From Sulfurovum sp. (GTDB lineage Bacteria; Campylobacterota; Campylobacteria; Campylobacterales; Sulfurovaceae), in contig QNZV01000147.1 of NCBI GenBank assembly GCA_003978395.1, positions 1 to 19,417 on the forward strand: a stretch of DNA of 19,417 nt. The letters run 5' to 3'. Positions 7,668 to 15,175 of the stretch are shown piece after piece. The notes under the pieces are model-generated. The model saw only the letters and a program-made list of their open reading frames with translations. It ran no database searches and was not told the DNA's origin. Both the position numbers and the translations under genes were made by a program. Each line of letters opens with the position of its first letter. Positions within the stretch are counted from its first letter, which is position 1.

Positions 7668-8804
7668 ATGTCAAGCAACACCCCATCATCTACTGCACCT
7701 TGTTTTATAAATTATATTGTAGTAGCCCTATTTCCTACTCTATTTTTTGTAGGAATTGTACTAGGATATTTAAATCTAATTTCGCTAAAAGTAAATATGC
7801 ACTCTTTGATTATTATTGGAGTCATTTATATTACATACTTACTTTTTATTAAACATAATGCAAATTATGCCATTTGTAGAATGCGTAAAGAGTACATTAA
7901 CCTACAAAAAGAGTTACAAAAAAGTATTAAAGAGAACTCTTTAACTATTTTCAATGAGACAAAATCAACCATTAATATTACTAATTTTATCTCTGAATAT
8001 TACAAAACATTTAGAAATGATAACTTCTCTTCTGTTGCACCCTCTTTCTTTCCAATGTTGGGTATTTTAGGTACATTTACAGCTATTGCACTCTCTATGC
8101 CTGATTTCTCTTCAACCAATACAGAAGCATTAGATAGAGATATCTCTTTACTTTTAGCAGGAGTAGGTACAGCATTTTATGCCTCTATCTATGGTATTTT
8201 TCTCTCTATTATATGGACTTTTTTTGAAAAAAGAGGTTTATCAAAAGTAGATATAGATTCACATCAACTGCATGAAGTTTACAACTCATATATTTGGTCA
8301 GAGAGTGAACTAAGCCGTCATGAACATATGCAAGATGAGATACGTGACCAAAAGATGATAAATGCACTCAAAGAGACATTTAACTTAGAGTTTATCCAAA
8401 CTTTAAATGAAAAGCACTTAGAAAATTTTCAAACAATTATAAATGAGACCAATAAAAACTTTGTAACTGTTACAAACCATATGCAAATGGTATCTACTGA
8501 TTTAAAAGATACCATTTCAAAAATTCATAACTCTCAATCAGCACTTACTGCTAGTGATAAAATAGAGCAAAATATACGAGATTTTACAAAAACTACCCAA
8601 GAGTTAACCAACAGTATTCACAGATTTGACTCTTCACTAGAAAATGCATTAACTCTTAGCTTTAAAAAGATTGATAATGAGCTGGGTGATATAATTGTTA
8701 AATTAGCCAATTTTGCCAATAGTACAAGTCAACAAAATTATATTTTACAAGAGACTATAAGTAAATATCATCAACAAATTTCAAATACAATAGCGAATAG
8801 ATAA
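7668..8804 (+). CDS. MotA/TolQ/ExbB-like (ZorA-like) proton-channel protein with cytoplasmic coiled-coil tail
   Basis: Probably the channel subunit of an ion-driven inner-membrane motor. The 378-residue protein has likely membrane helices at about residues 13-35, 43-62, 122-144 (FFPMLGILGTFTAIAL) and 160-185 (GVGTAFYASIYGIFLSIIW). The last two match the small-residue-rich pore helices of MotA/TolQ/ExbB proteins. From about residue 215 to the end the sequence is helical and polar, with coiled-coil character, and should lie in the cytoplasm. ZorA of Zorya defence has the same design with a longer tail. A GAGGAG site lies upstream and mreC ends ten bases before. The stop overlaps the next ATG as TAATG, so both subunits are made together. 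The family is clear; the cellular role is not known to me. Confidence 0.82.
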   Translation: MSSNTPSSTAPCFINYIVVALFPTLFFVGIVLGYLNLISLKVNMHSLIIIGVIYITYLLFIKHNANYAICRMRKEYINLQKELQKSIKENSLTIFNETKSTINITNFISEYYKTFRNDNFSSVAPSFFPMLGILGTFTAIALSMPDFSSTNTEALDRDISLLLAGVGTAFYASIYGIFLSIIWTFFEKRGLSKVDIDSHQLHEVYNSYIWSESELSRHEHMQDEIRDQKMINALKETFNLEFIQTLNEKHLENFQTIINETNKNFVTVTNHMQMVSTDLKDTISKIHNSQSALTASDKIEQNIRDFTKTTQELTNSIHRFDSSLENALTLSFKKIDNELGDIIVKLANFANSTSQQNYILQETISKYHQQISNTIANR

Positions 8805-9982
8805 TGTTTAAAAAGAACAATAACAACAGTGAAAATAGTAACTTTTGGATATCTTATGCCGACTTAATGGCAGGACTATTGTTTATTTTTATTTTACTTA
8901 TTGGCTCGATTATGGTTAAATCAACAACACTCAGAAATGCACTACATGATAAAGAGACCATATTAGACAAACAGAAAGAGGCGTTAACAGAACAAGAAGA
9001 GGTTTTAGATGAACAATCAGATAACCTCATTGACTTGTCTCAAAGTATTGCAGTTAAAACCGATGAGATTACAAAACTTCGTAATCTTTTAGCTCAAAGA
9101 GAAGCTTCTTTGGAACAGAGTAATAAAGACTTAATAGTTTCAAAAGAGGTTCTAAAACTAAAAGATGATGAATTAAAAAACCTAAATCAGCTACTCTTAG
9201 CTCAAAATACGAAAATAGATAACTACTCAAATCATATTGTCCTATTGCAAAATATAAATGAAGAACAGAACTCTACTATAAATAAGAATAAAACTAAATT
9301 GGATGATTATAAAAATAAAATAGTTCTTCTATCTAATAATCTAACAAAACAAGATGAGAGTTTAAAGATGAATGAAGAGAAGCTTCTAAAGCTTCTACAA
9401 GCACTTGATAATAAACAGACGAAGTATGATAAACTTTTAGAGAACCTACAAGCTCAAAGAGCAAAAATAAAATCGTTGACTGGTATTAAATTGAAAGTCA
9501 TCTCTGAACTAAAAGCATCTTTGGGTAAAAAAATAAATATTGACAAAAAAAGTGGTTCTCTGCGACTTGCCTCTAATATTCTATTTGATAAAGGTTCAGC
9601 TACACTAAAAGATGGAGCAAAAAAGGAGCTTAAAGCTAATTTTATAGAATATGTTAATGCACTGATTTCAAATCCAAATATCAGAAAACATTTAGATAAG
9701 ATTATTATTGAAGGTCATTCTGATTCAGATGGTTCATATCTTTATAACCTTGACCTTTCTCAAAAACGTGCTTTTGCTGTTATGCACTATCTCTTAACAT
9801 TAAATTATATAAAAGAGCATAATATTAAAGAGAAATTGGTTGCTAGTGGTCGTTCTTATCTCGATACGATAAAGGTAAATGGAGTTGAAGATAAAGATGC
9901 TTCACGAAGAATAGAAGTAAAATTTAGACTCAAAAATGAAGATGCTATGTATGAGATAGAGAGAATTTTAGATGCAGATTAA
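8804..9982 (+). CDS. MotB/ZorB-like motor subunit with long periplasmic coiled coil and OmpA domain
   Basis: Partner of the upstream MotA/TolQ-like protein. Residues 14-38 (FWISYADLMAGLLFIFILLIG and on) form one membrane helix carrying Asp20, at the position of the proton-binding Asp of MotB. About residues 40-235 are highly charged heptad-like helix, full of K, E, Q and L, which should be a periplasmic coiled coil. Residues 255-385 form an OmpA/MotB peptidoglycan-binding domain, with NILFDKGSATL at its start, GHSDSDG at 304-310, and SRRIEVKF at 367-374, including the conserved Arg. The coiled coil is far longer than the linker of ordinary MotB or ZorB. No signal peptide other than the membrane anchor is seen. 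It overlaps the following small ORF by 11 bases. Confidence 0.85.
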   Translation: MFKKNNNNSENSNFWISYADLMAGLLFIFILLIGSIMVKSTTLRNALHDKETILDKQKEALTEQEEVLDEQSDNLIDLSQSIAVKTDEITKLRNLLAQREASLEQSNKDLIVSKEVLKLKDDELKNLNQLLLAQNTKIDNYSNHIVLLQNINEEQNSTINKNKTKLDDYKNKIVLLSNNLTKQDESLKMNEEKLLKLLQALDNKQTKYDKLLENLQAQRAKIKSLTGIKLKVISELKASLGKKINIDKKSGSLRLASNILFDKGSATLKDGAKKELKANFIEYVNALISNPNIRKHLDKIIIEGHSDSDGSYLYNLDLSQKRAFAVMHYLLTLNYIKEHNIKEKLVASGRSYLDTIKVNGVEDKDASRRIEVKFRLKNEDAMYEIERILDAD

Positions 9983-10118
9983 TTTTGAAGCTACCGAACT
10001 AAAAAAAGCTAAAAAATACGTAGAGAGATTAACAACTAAAGAGGAAGAGTTAAAAGAGAAGATGAGTAAAAAATCTTCCTCTTTTTTTAAAGATTTATTT
10101 AAATTTCTCTTTAAGTAA
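9972..10118 (+). CDS. Possible 48-residue basic small protein
   Basis: A short reading frame that starts inside the end of the MotB-like gene (ATG at 9972, 11-base overlap) after a GAGAGA site. The product is a charged helix (ATELKKAKKYVERL, then KEEELKEKM) followed by a Ser-rich turn and the basic-aromatic tail FFKDLFKFLFK. That tail could lie as an amphipathic helix on a membrane surface. The overlap matches the other tight junctions of this operon, which supports it as a real gene. Against it, an intrinsic terminator (10055-10088) lies within the frame, and the last 24 bases overlap the convergent HIT gene. I recognise no family, so the function is unknown. Confidence 0.5.
   Translation: MQINFEATELKKAKKYVERLTTKEEELKEKMSKKSSSFFKDLFKFLFK
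10055..10088 (+). terminator. Intrinsic terminator inside the small ORF
   Basis: AGAGAAGAT (10055-10063) pairs with ATCTTC-C-TCT (10073-10082) with one bulged C and a 9-base loop, and is followed by a run of T to 10088. An alternative, longer pairing joins AAAGAGGAAGA (10038-10048) to TCTTCCTCTTT (10074-10084). Either would end the plus-strand mre/motor transcript. The stem is AT-rich, so its strength is uncertain. Confidence 0.55.
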
Positions 10119-10454
10119 TTCTAAAAAAAGATCAAAATTTTCCAATTTATATGAGCCTTCTCTTTGAACTTTTCCCCACATTGGTTCGGGGAAATAGCTA
10201 TCCTCTTCAAATCGTGCCATAATATGCCAATGAACGTGGGGCATGTAGTTTCCAAAAGAAGCGATGTTTATCTTTTTGGGTTTAAAAAAAGACAACATCT
10301 CTTTTTCTATAATCTCTAAGCTCTTCCATATCTCCTCTTTCTCTTCTTTAGAACAATCAGAAAACTCTTGATGTACTTTTTGGGTAAATACCTTCAACCA
10401 TGGAATTTCACTCTTCTCTACTTCTATTTTTATTAAACTATTTTCATAAATCAC
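10095..10454 (-). CDS. HIT-family hydrolase/transferase
   Basis: A 119-residue histidine-triad protein. Members of this family hydrolyse or transfer nucleotides from substrates such as AMP-lysine or dinucleoside polyphosphates. The signature H-x-H-x-H-x-x is H73-V-H75-W-H77-I-M, within the PHVHWHIMARF segment, and the central His is the nucleophile in known members. The start is GTG at 10454, with AGAAGG about seven bases upstream. The natural substrate cannot be named. A TATAAT at 10505-10500 on the minus strand could be its -10, giving a leader of about 40 bases and a promoter divergent from nap. The gene converges on the mre/motor operon, overlapping the end of the small ORF. Confidence 0.92.
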   Translation of the reverse strand: MIYENSLIKIEVEKSEIPWLKVFTQKVHQEFSDCSKEEKEEIWKSLEIIEKEMLSFFKPKKINIASFGNYMPHVHWHIMARFEEDSYFPEPMWGKVQREGSYKLENFDLFLELLKEKFK

Positions 10455-10536
10455 GATAAACCTTCTGTTTTTGATAATAGTATGCTAATTCAACTTAAAA
10501 TTATAGTAATTAATTGAAGTTATTATAATTGATAAA

Positions 10537-10550
10537 TTGATTTATATCAA
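10537..10550 (+). promoter_or_regulatory. FNR/CRP-type operator upstream of nap
   Basis: The sequence TTGATTTATATCAA is a perfect match to the FNR consensus TTGAT-N4-ATCAA. Its centre (10543.5) lies 41.5 bases before a transcription start at 10585, the start expected from the -10 box at 10571-10576. That is the standard class II activator position. A Crp/Fnr-family activator that senses oxygen or nitrogen oxides is the likely ligand. The site sits between the divergent HIT and napA genes. Confidence 0.75.
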
Positions 10551-10570
10551 TCTTTTTTGATTTCATCTGT

Positions 10571-10576
10571 GATAAT
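10571..10576 (+). promoter_or_regulatory. Predicted extended -10 box of the nap operon
   Basis: The sequence TGTGATAAT contains GATAAT at 10571-10576 with an upstream TG at the extended -10 spacing. No good -35 is seen, which fits an activator-dependent promoter with the FNR-type box at -41.5. The leader to the napA ATG would be about 110 bases, very AT-rich, with no clear hairpin or riboswitch seen by eye. Confidence 0.5.
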
Positions 10577-10693
10577 CTTAACTTTAAGTTATAAATAATA
10601 TATATTATTTAAAAAAATTTTGATACAATAACTAGTTTTATTTTTTAATATATATTTAATATGACGAATTGATTAAATCTAGGAGGAAATAGT

Positions 10694-13528
10694 ATGGCTT
10701 TGAATAGAAGAGATTTTCTAAAGAGTGCAGCAGCAGCGTCAGCAGCATCTGCAGTAGGAATTGCTGTTCCATCAAATCTTGAAGCATCATCAAATGAGGC
10801 TCAAAAAGATTGGAGATGGGATAAAGCAGCATGTAGATTCTGTGGTACTGGTTGTGGTATTATGTTGGCAACAAAGGGTGGAAAAATTGTTGCAGTAAAA
10901 GGTGACCCAGCAGCACCAGTAAACAGAGGTCTTAACTGTATTAAAGGTTATTTTAATGCAAAAATCATGTATGGTGCTGATAGACTTAAACAACCATTGT
11001 TAAGAATGAATGACAAAGGCGAATTTGATAAAAAAGGTAACTTTAAACCTGTATCATGGAAACGTGCTTTTGACGAGATGGAAAAACATGCTAAAAAAGC
11101 ATTAGCACATGGTGGTCCAGAGTCTGTTGCTGTATTTGCATCAGGGCAATATACTATCATGGAAGGGTATGCTGCTCAAAAAATGATGAAAGCTGGTTTC
11201 CGTTCAAATGCTATTGACCCAAATGCTAGACACTGTATGGCTTCTGCTGTTGTTGGTTTCTACCAAACATTTGGAATTGATGAGCCAAGTGGATGTTATG
11301 ATGATATTGAGCTTACCGATACAGTTGTATCTTGGGGTTCAAATATGGCAGAGATGCACCCTATTTTATGGTCTCGTGTAACAGATAGAAAACTATCCGA
11401 CCCAGAGAGAGTAAAAATTATCTCTATTCAAACTTATACTCATAGAACTTCTGATATTGCTGATACAGAAATTCTTTTCTCTCCAAATACTGACTTGGCT
11501 CTTTGGAACTATGTTGCTCGTGAAATTGTAATGAGAGACAAAAAAGGTGGTGGTAAAGAGGATATTATAGATTGGGATTTTGTTAATAAAAACATGGTTT
11601 TTGCAGCTGGTCCTGTAAATATCGGTTATGGTTTAAGAAGAGCATCTGATAAATCTATCAAAGATGGTAAATATACAGCGCTTGAGATGCAAACCATTAA
11701 CAAAGAGATGGAGAAAAAAGTCTCTGCCAAAGAAGCACCTGCACTTGCACCATTTGGGTACAAAGAGGGTGATATAATGAAAAACACTCCTGGTACACTT
11801 AAACACTGGCATATCTCTTTTGAAGATTACAAAAAATCTTTAGAGCCATACACACTTGAATACACAGCAAAAATTGTAAAAGGTGACCCAGATGAAGACA
11901 TTGAAGTATTCAAAAAGAAACTTCAACAACTGGCAGACCTCTATATTGAAAAAGATAGAAAGATAGTTTCATTCTGGACAATGGGTATGAACCAACATAC
12001 ACGTGGTACATGGGTAAATACACTAAGCTACAACGTTCACTTTATGCTTAACAAACAAGCTGTTCCAGGTTCAGGAGCGTTCTCATTAACAGGTCAACCA
12101 TCTGCTTGTGGTACAGCTAGAGAAGTTGGTACATTTACACACAGACTTCCTGCTGATATGATGGTTAAAAACCCTAAACATAGAGCAATGGCAGAGAAAA
12201 AATGGATGATTCCTGCAGGAACACTTAATGGTGTTGGTAAACAGCATATTATGAAAATCCACAGAGACATCGAAGATGGACTTGTTAAATTTGCATGGGT
12301 CAATGTTTGTAACCCTTACCAAGATTCTGCAAGTGCAACTCACTGGATTAAAGCAGCCAGAGAGATGGATAACTTTATTGTTACAAGTGATGGTTACCCA
12401 GGTATCTCTGCAAAAGTTTCTGACCTTGTTTTACCATCAGCAATGATTTATGAAAAATGGGGTGCTTACGGAAATGCTGAACGACGTACACAGCACTGGA
12501 GACAACAAGTTCTTCCTGTAGGAGACGCAATGTCTGATACATGGCAGTGGGCTGAGTTCTCTAAAAGATTTACAGTTAAAGACCTTTGGGGCGAGCAAGC
12601 ACCAAGTGGACCAAGAAAGAAAGCACTTCCTTCTGTAATTGCAGAGGCTAAAAAAATGGGCTATACAGAAGATACAACCATGTTTGACATTCTCTTCAAT
12701 AACAAAATAGCAAAATCGTACAAACTTGACCAAAATGACCCTGTCCAAAAAGGGTATGATAACTCTGAAGGTTACGGAGATAGCAGAAATGTTGTTGGTT
12801 CTGATGGTAAAGTATTTAAAGGATACGGTCACTTTATTCAAAAATATCTATTTGAAGAGTACGCTGCATTTACAAGAGGACATGGTCATGACCTTGCTCC
12901 ATTTGATATGTACCACAAAGTACGTGGACTTAAATGGCCAGTTGTTGATGGTAAAGAGACACAGTGGAGATTTAACGTTAAGTATGACCCATATGCAGCA
13001 AAAGCAGCTAAAGGAACAGATAATACTCATGCATTCTACGGTAAATTGGCGAAGAACCTTCTGCAAGGTAATTTAACTGGTCCAGATAAAAAGCTAGGTA
13101 AAAAAGCACTTCCAAACAAAGCGAAGATTTTTGCTAGACCATATATGGATCCTCCTGAAATGCCAGATGAAGCTTATGATACTTGGTTATGTACAGGTCG
13201 TGTTCTTGAACATTGGCACTCAGGTACAATGACCATGAGAGTTCCAGAGCTTTTCCGTGCTGTTCCAGAAGCATTATGTTACATGAATCCAAAAGATGCA
13301 AAAGCAAAAGGTCTTAAACAAGGTGGATTGTGTTGGGTTGAATCAAGAAGAGGTAAAGTAAAAGCGAGAGTTGAAACCAGAGGTCGTAACCGACCTGCAC
13401 GTGGACTTGTATTTGTACCTTGGTTTGATGAAAAAGTATTTATTAACAAAGTGTGTCTTGATGCTACTTGTCCAATGTCTAAACAGACAGACTACAAGAA
13501 GTGTGCAGTTAAAATCTATAAGGCGTAA
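10694..13528 (+). CDS. napA: NapA: periplasmic nitrate reductase catalytic subunit
   Basis: NapA reduces nitrate to nitrite in the periplasm using a Mo-bis-MGD cofactor and one [4Fe-4S] cluster. The 944-residue precursor has a Tat signal with RRDFLK at residues 5-10, followed by an Ala-rich hydrophobic stretch and a likely cleavage site near residue 31. The cluster cysteines are C47, C50, C54 and C82. The predicted molybdenum ligand is C181 in NARHCMAS. The C-terminal pterin-binding region includes GRVLEHWHSGTMTMR. The length and insertions fit the long campylobacterotal NapA rather than the roughly 830-residue enterobacterial form. A strong AGGAGG site precedes the ATG. It heads the nap operon under the FNR-type site, and the downstream napD should guard its Tat export. 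Confidence 0.98.
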   Translation: MALNRRDFLKSAAAASAASAVGIAVPSNLEASSNEAQKDWRWDKAACRFCGTGCGIMLATKGGKIVAVKGDPAAPVNRGLNCIKGYFNAKIMYGADRLKQPLLRMNDKGEFDKKGNFKPVSWKRAFDEMEKHAKKALAHGGPESVAVFASGQYTIMEGYAAQKMMKAGFRSNAIDPNARHCMASAVVGFYQTFGIDEPSGCYDDIELTDTVVSWGSNMAEMHPILWSRVTDRKLSDPERVKIISIQTYTHRTSDIADTEILFSPNTDLALWNYVAREIVMRDKKGGGKEDIIDWDFVNKNMVFAAGPVNIGYGLRRASDKSIKDGKYTALEMQTINKEMEKKVSAKEAPALAPFGYKEGDIMKNTPGTLKHWHISFEDYKKSLEPYTLEYTAKIVKGDPDEDIEVFKKKLQQLADLYIEKDRKIVSFWTMGMNQHTRGTWVNTLSYNVHFMLNKQAVPGSGAFSLTGQPSACGTAREVGTFTHRLPADMMVKNPKHRAMAEKKWMIPAGTLNGVGKQHIMKIHRDIEDGLVKFAWVNVCNPYQDSASATHWIKAAREMDNFIVTSDGYPGISAKVSDLVLPSAMIYEKWGAYGNAERRTQHWRQQVLPVGDAMSDTWQWAEFSKRFTVKDLWGEQAPSGPRKKALPSVIAEAKKMGYTEDTTMFDILFNNKIAKSYKLDQNDPVQKGYDNSEGYGDSRNVVGSDGKVFKGYGHFIQKYLFEEYAAFTRGHGHDLAPFDMYHKVRGLKWPVVDGKETQWRFNVKYDPYAAKAAKGTDNTHAFYGKLAKNLLQGNLTGPDKKLGKKALPNKAKIFARPYMDPPEMPDEAYDTWLCTGRVLEHWHSGTMTMRVPELFRAVPEALCYMNPKDAKAKGLKQGGLCWVESRRGKVKARVETRGRNRPARGLVFVPWFDEKVFINKVCLDATCPMSKQTDYKKCAVKIYKA

Positions 13529-13531
13529 TTT

Positions 13532-14359
13532 ATGGCTAACTCTAACAACAATAGACGAAAGTTTATGGCAACGACTCTTCAAAGCGTAGGTCTTACAGCT
13601 CTTGGTGGATTGTTGTGGAGTGGCTATACAGATGAAGTAAAAGCATCGCCATTGGTACTGCGACCCCCTGGAGCGATTAAAGAGGATGACTTTTTAAAAG
13701 CGTGTATAAAGTGTGGTCTATGTGCCCAAGCGTGTCAAAATAGAGAAACAAACCTAGACAAAGAGACAGGAGTTGCCAAAGAAGGAACGCTAAAGATGGC
13801 AAAAGGTGGAGACCATAAATTGATTGGTACTCCATTTTTTATACCAACAGAAGTACCCTGTTATATGTGTGAAGATATTCCTTGTGTTCCTGTCTGTCCA
13901 TCGGGTGCTTTAGACCAACTCTCCGTATCTAATGACAAAGGAGAGCTTGATATAAATAAGGCTTCTATGGGATTGGCTGTGGTTCATAAAGAGTCTTGTA
14001 TTGCCTTTTGGGGGATTCAGTGTGATGCTTGTTATCGTGCGTGTCCTCTTTTGGGAGAAGCCATAACTATTGAGATGCATAGAAATGAACGAACGGGTAA
14101 ACATACTTTTATGTTGCCTATAGTTCATGATGATGTATGTACAGGATGTGGTCTTTGTGAACAGGCTTGTGTCACAGAGAAACCTGCTATTTTTGTACTT
14201 CCAAATGAAGTTTCAAAAGGTATTGCAGGAGACCACTATGTAAAAGGTTGGGATAAGAAAGACCAAGACCGTGTTCAAAATGCTAAAGCTATCGAGACAA
14301 CAACCCAGCGAAGTAACCAAAGTTCAACAGATTACCTTAACTCAGGAGATTTATACTAA
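13532..14359 (+). CDS. napG: NapG: periplasmic iron-sulfur subunit of quinol dehydrogenase
   Basis: NapG is a Tat-exported ferredoxin-like protein that works with NapH to oxidise menaquinol and pass electrons to NapB/NapA. The 275-residue precursor has the twin-arginine motif RRKFMA at 8-13 and a hydrophobic stretch to about residue 38. Four [4Fe-4S] binding sets are visible: C58/C61/C64/C68, C110/C113/C118/C122, C156/C164/C167/C171 and C203/C206/C209/C213. The third set has the wide spacing CIAFWGIQC that is usual in NapG/MauM proteins. It starts four bases after the napA stop and its own stop overlaps the napH ATG as TAATG. Confidence 0.96.
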   Translation: MANSNNNRRKFMATTLQSVGLTALGGLLWSGYTDEVKASPLVLRPPGAIKEDDFLKACIKCGLCAQACQNRETNLDKETGVAKEGTLKMAKGGDHKLIGTPFFIPTEVPCYMCEDIPCVPVCPSGALDQLSVSNDKGELDINKASMGLAVVHKESCIAFWGIQCDACYRACPLLGEAITIEMHRNERTGKHTFMLPIVHDDVCTGCGLCEQACVTEKPAIFVLPNEVSKGIAGDHYVKGWDKKDQDRVQNAKAIETTTQRSNQSSTDYLNSGDLY

Positions 14360-15162
14360 TGAATAAAATTAAATATCTACTCCTAAGAAGATTTACTCAA
14401 GTTGGATTATTGGTGCTCTATTTTGGAGCAAACGCTTATGGTTGGAATATCCTAGCAGGAACATTTGGTTCATCTCTGCTCTTTGGAACCATTCCTTTAG
14501 CAGACCCTTACACCACTCTTCAAGTGTTGGCAACAGGGTTTGTTTTGGGTGCAGATGTACTTTTGGGTGCAGTAATTATCACTTTTTTCTACTTTATAGT
14601 AGGTGGAAGAGCCTTTTGTTCTTGGGTCTGTCCTATCAATATGGTAACAGATTTAGCAAACTGGCTTAGACGCAAACTTAAACTGGATAAAGATGAAGTC
14701 AACTACAGGTTTTTAAAGAGAAATGCTAGATACTGGATAATGATTCTAGGTCTTATTGTCTCTGTTGTGGTCGGAATTTCTGCGTTTGAAGTATTGAGTC
14801 CTATTACAATAATGCAAAGAGGGATTATCTTTGGTTTTGGTTCAGGGATAGCTGTTATCTTCGCAATTTTTCTTTTTGATGTGTTTGGTGTAAAAAATGG
14901 TTGGTGTGGTCACTTGTGTCCTTTGGGTGCAAGTTATTCATTGATAGGTAAAGCAAGTCTTATTCGGGTAGAGCATGACCATGAAGCTTGTACAGCATGT
15001 ATGGAGTGTAAGGTTGTCTGTCCTGAAAATCATGTATTACACATGATAAACAAAGAGAGTATTCATGTCTTGGACGGAGAGTGTACCAATTGTGGTAGAT
15101 GTATTGATGTCTGTGGAGATGATGCTCTGAAATTTAGTATACGAAATTATCTAAAAAAATAG
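14359..15162 (+). CDS. napH: NapH: membrane quinol dehydrogenase subunit
   Basis: NapH is the membrane partner of NapG and takes over the quinol-oxidising role of NapC. The 267-residue protein has several hydrophobic helices, clearly at about residues 48-82, 125-145 and 152-175. It also has the two membrane-edge motifs characteristic of NapH: C87-SWV-C91-P and, later, CGHLCPLG. At the C-terminus lie two classic [4Fe-4S] sets, CTACMECKVVCP and CTNCGRCIDVCG, which should face the cytoplasm. Translation is coupled to napG, and the AGGAGG of napB overlaps this gene's stop codon. Confidence 0.96.
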   Translation: MNKIKYLLLRRFTQVGLLVLYFGANAYGWNILAGTFGSSLLFGTIPLADPYTTLQVLATGFVLGADVLLGAVIITFFYFIVGGRAFCSWVCPINMVTDLANWLRRKLKLDKDEVNYRFLKRNARYWIMILGLIVSVVVGISAFEVLSPITIMQRGIIFGFGSGIAVIFAIFLFDVFGVKNGWCGHLCPLGASYSLIGKASLIRVEHDHEACTACMECKVVCPENHVLHMINKESIHVLDGECTNCGRCIDVCGDDALKFSIRNYLKK

Positions 15163-15175
15163 GAGGAATGAAAAA

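Noticed and set aside
7668..9982. Zorya anti-phage defence system
   Set aside because: Only ZorA- and ZorB-like parts are present. No ZorC, ZorD helicase/nuclease or ZorE is encoded in the flanking genes, and the neighbours are housekeeping cell-shape genes.
10586..10680. Riboswitch or structured leader before napA
   Set aside because: The leader is almost wholly A and T with no conserved motif or convincing stem that I could find by eye.
12437..12841. 134-residue antisense reading frame inside napA
   Set aside because: It is a Cys- and Ser-rich shadow of the napA reading frame with no ribosome-binding site and no recognisable domain. The other long antisense frames in napA look the same.
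12726..13076. 116-residue same-strand frame inside napA
   Set aside because: It is an out-of-frame shadow of strongly conserved NapA sequence; its composition is not that of a real protein and it has no start signal.
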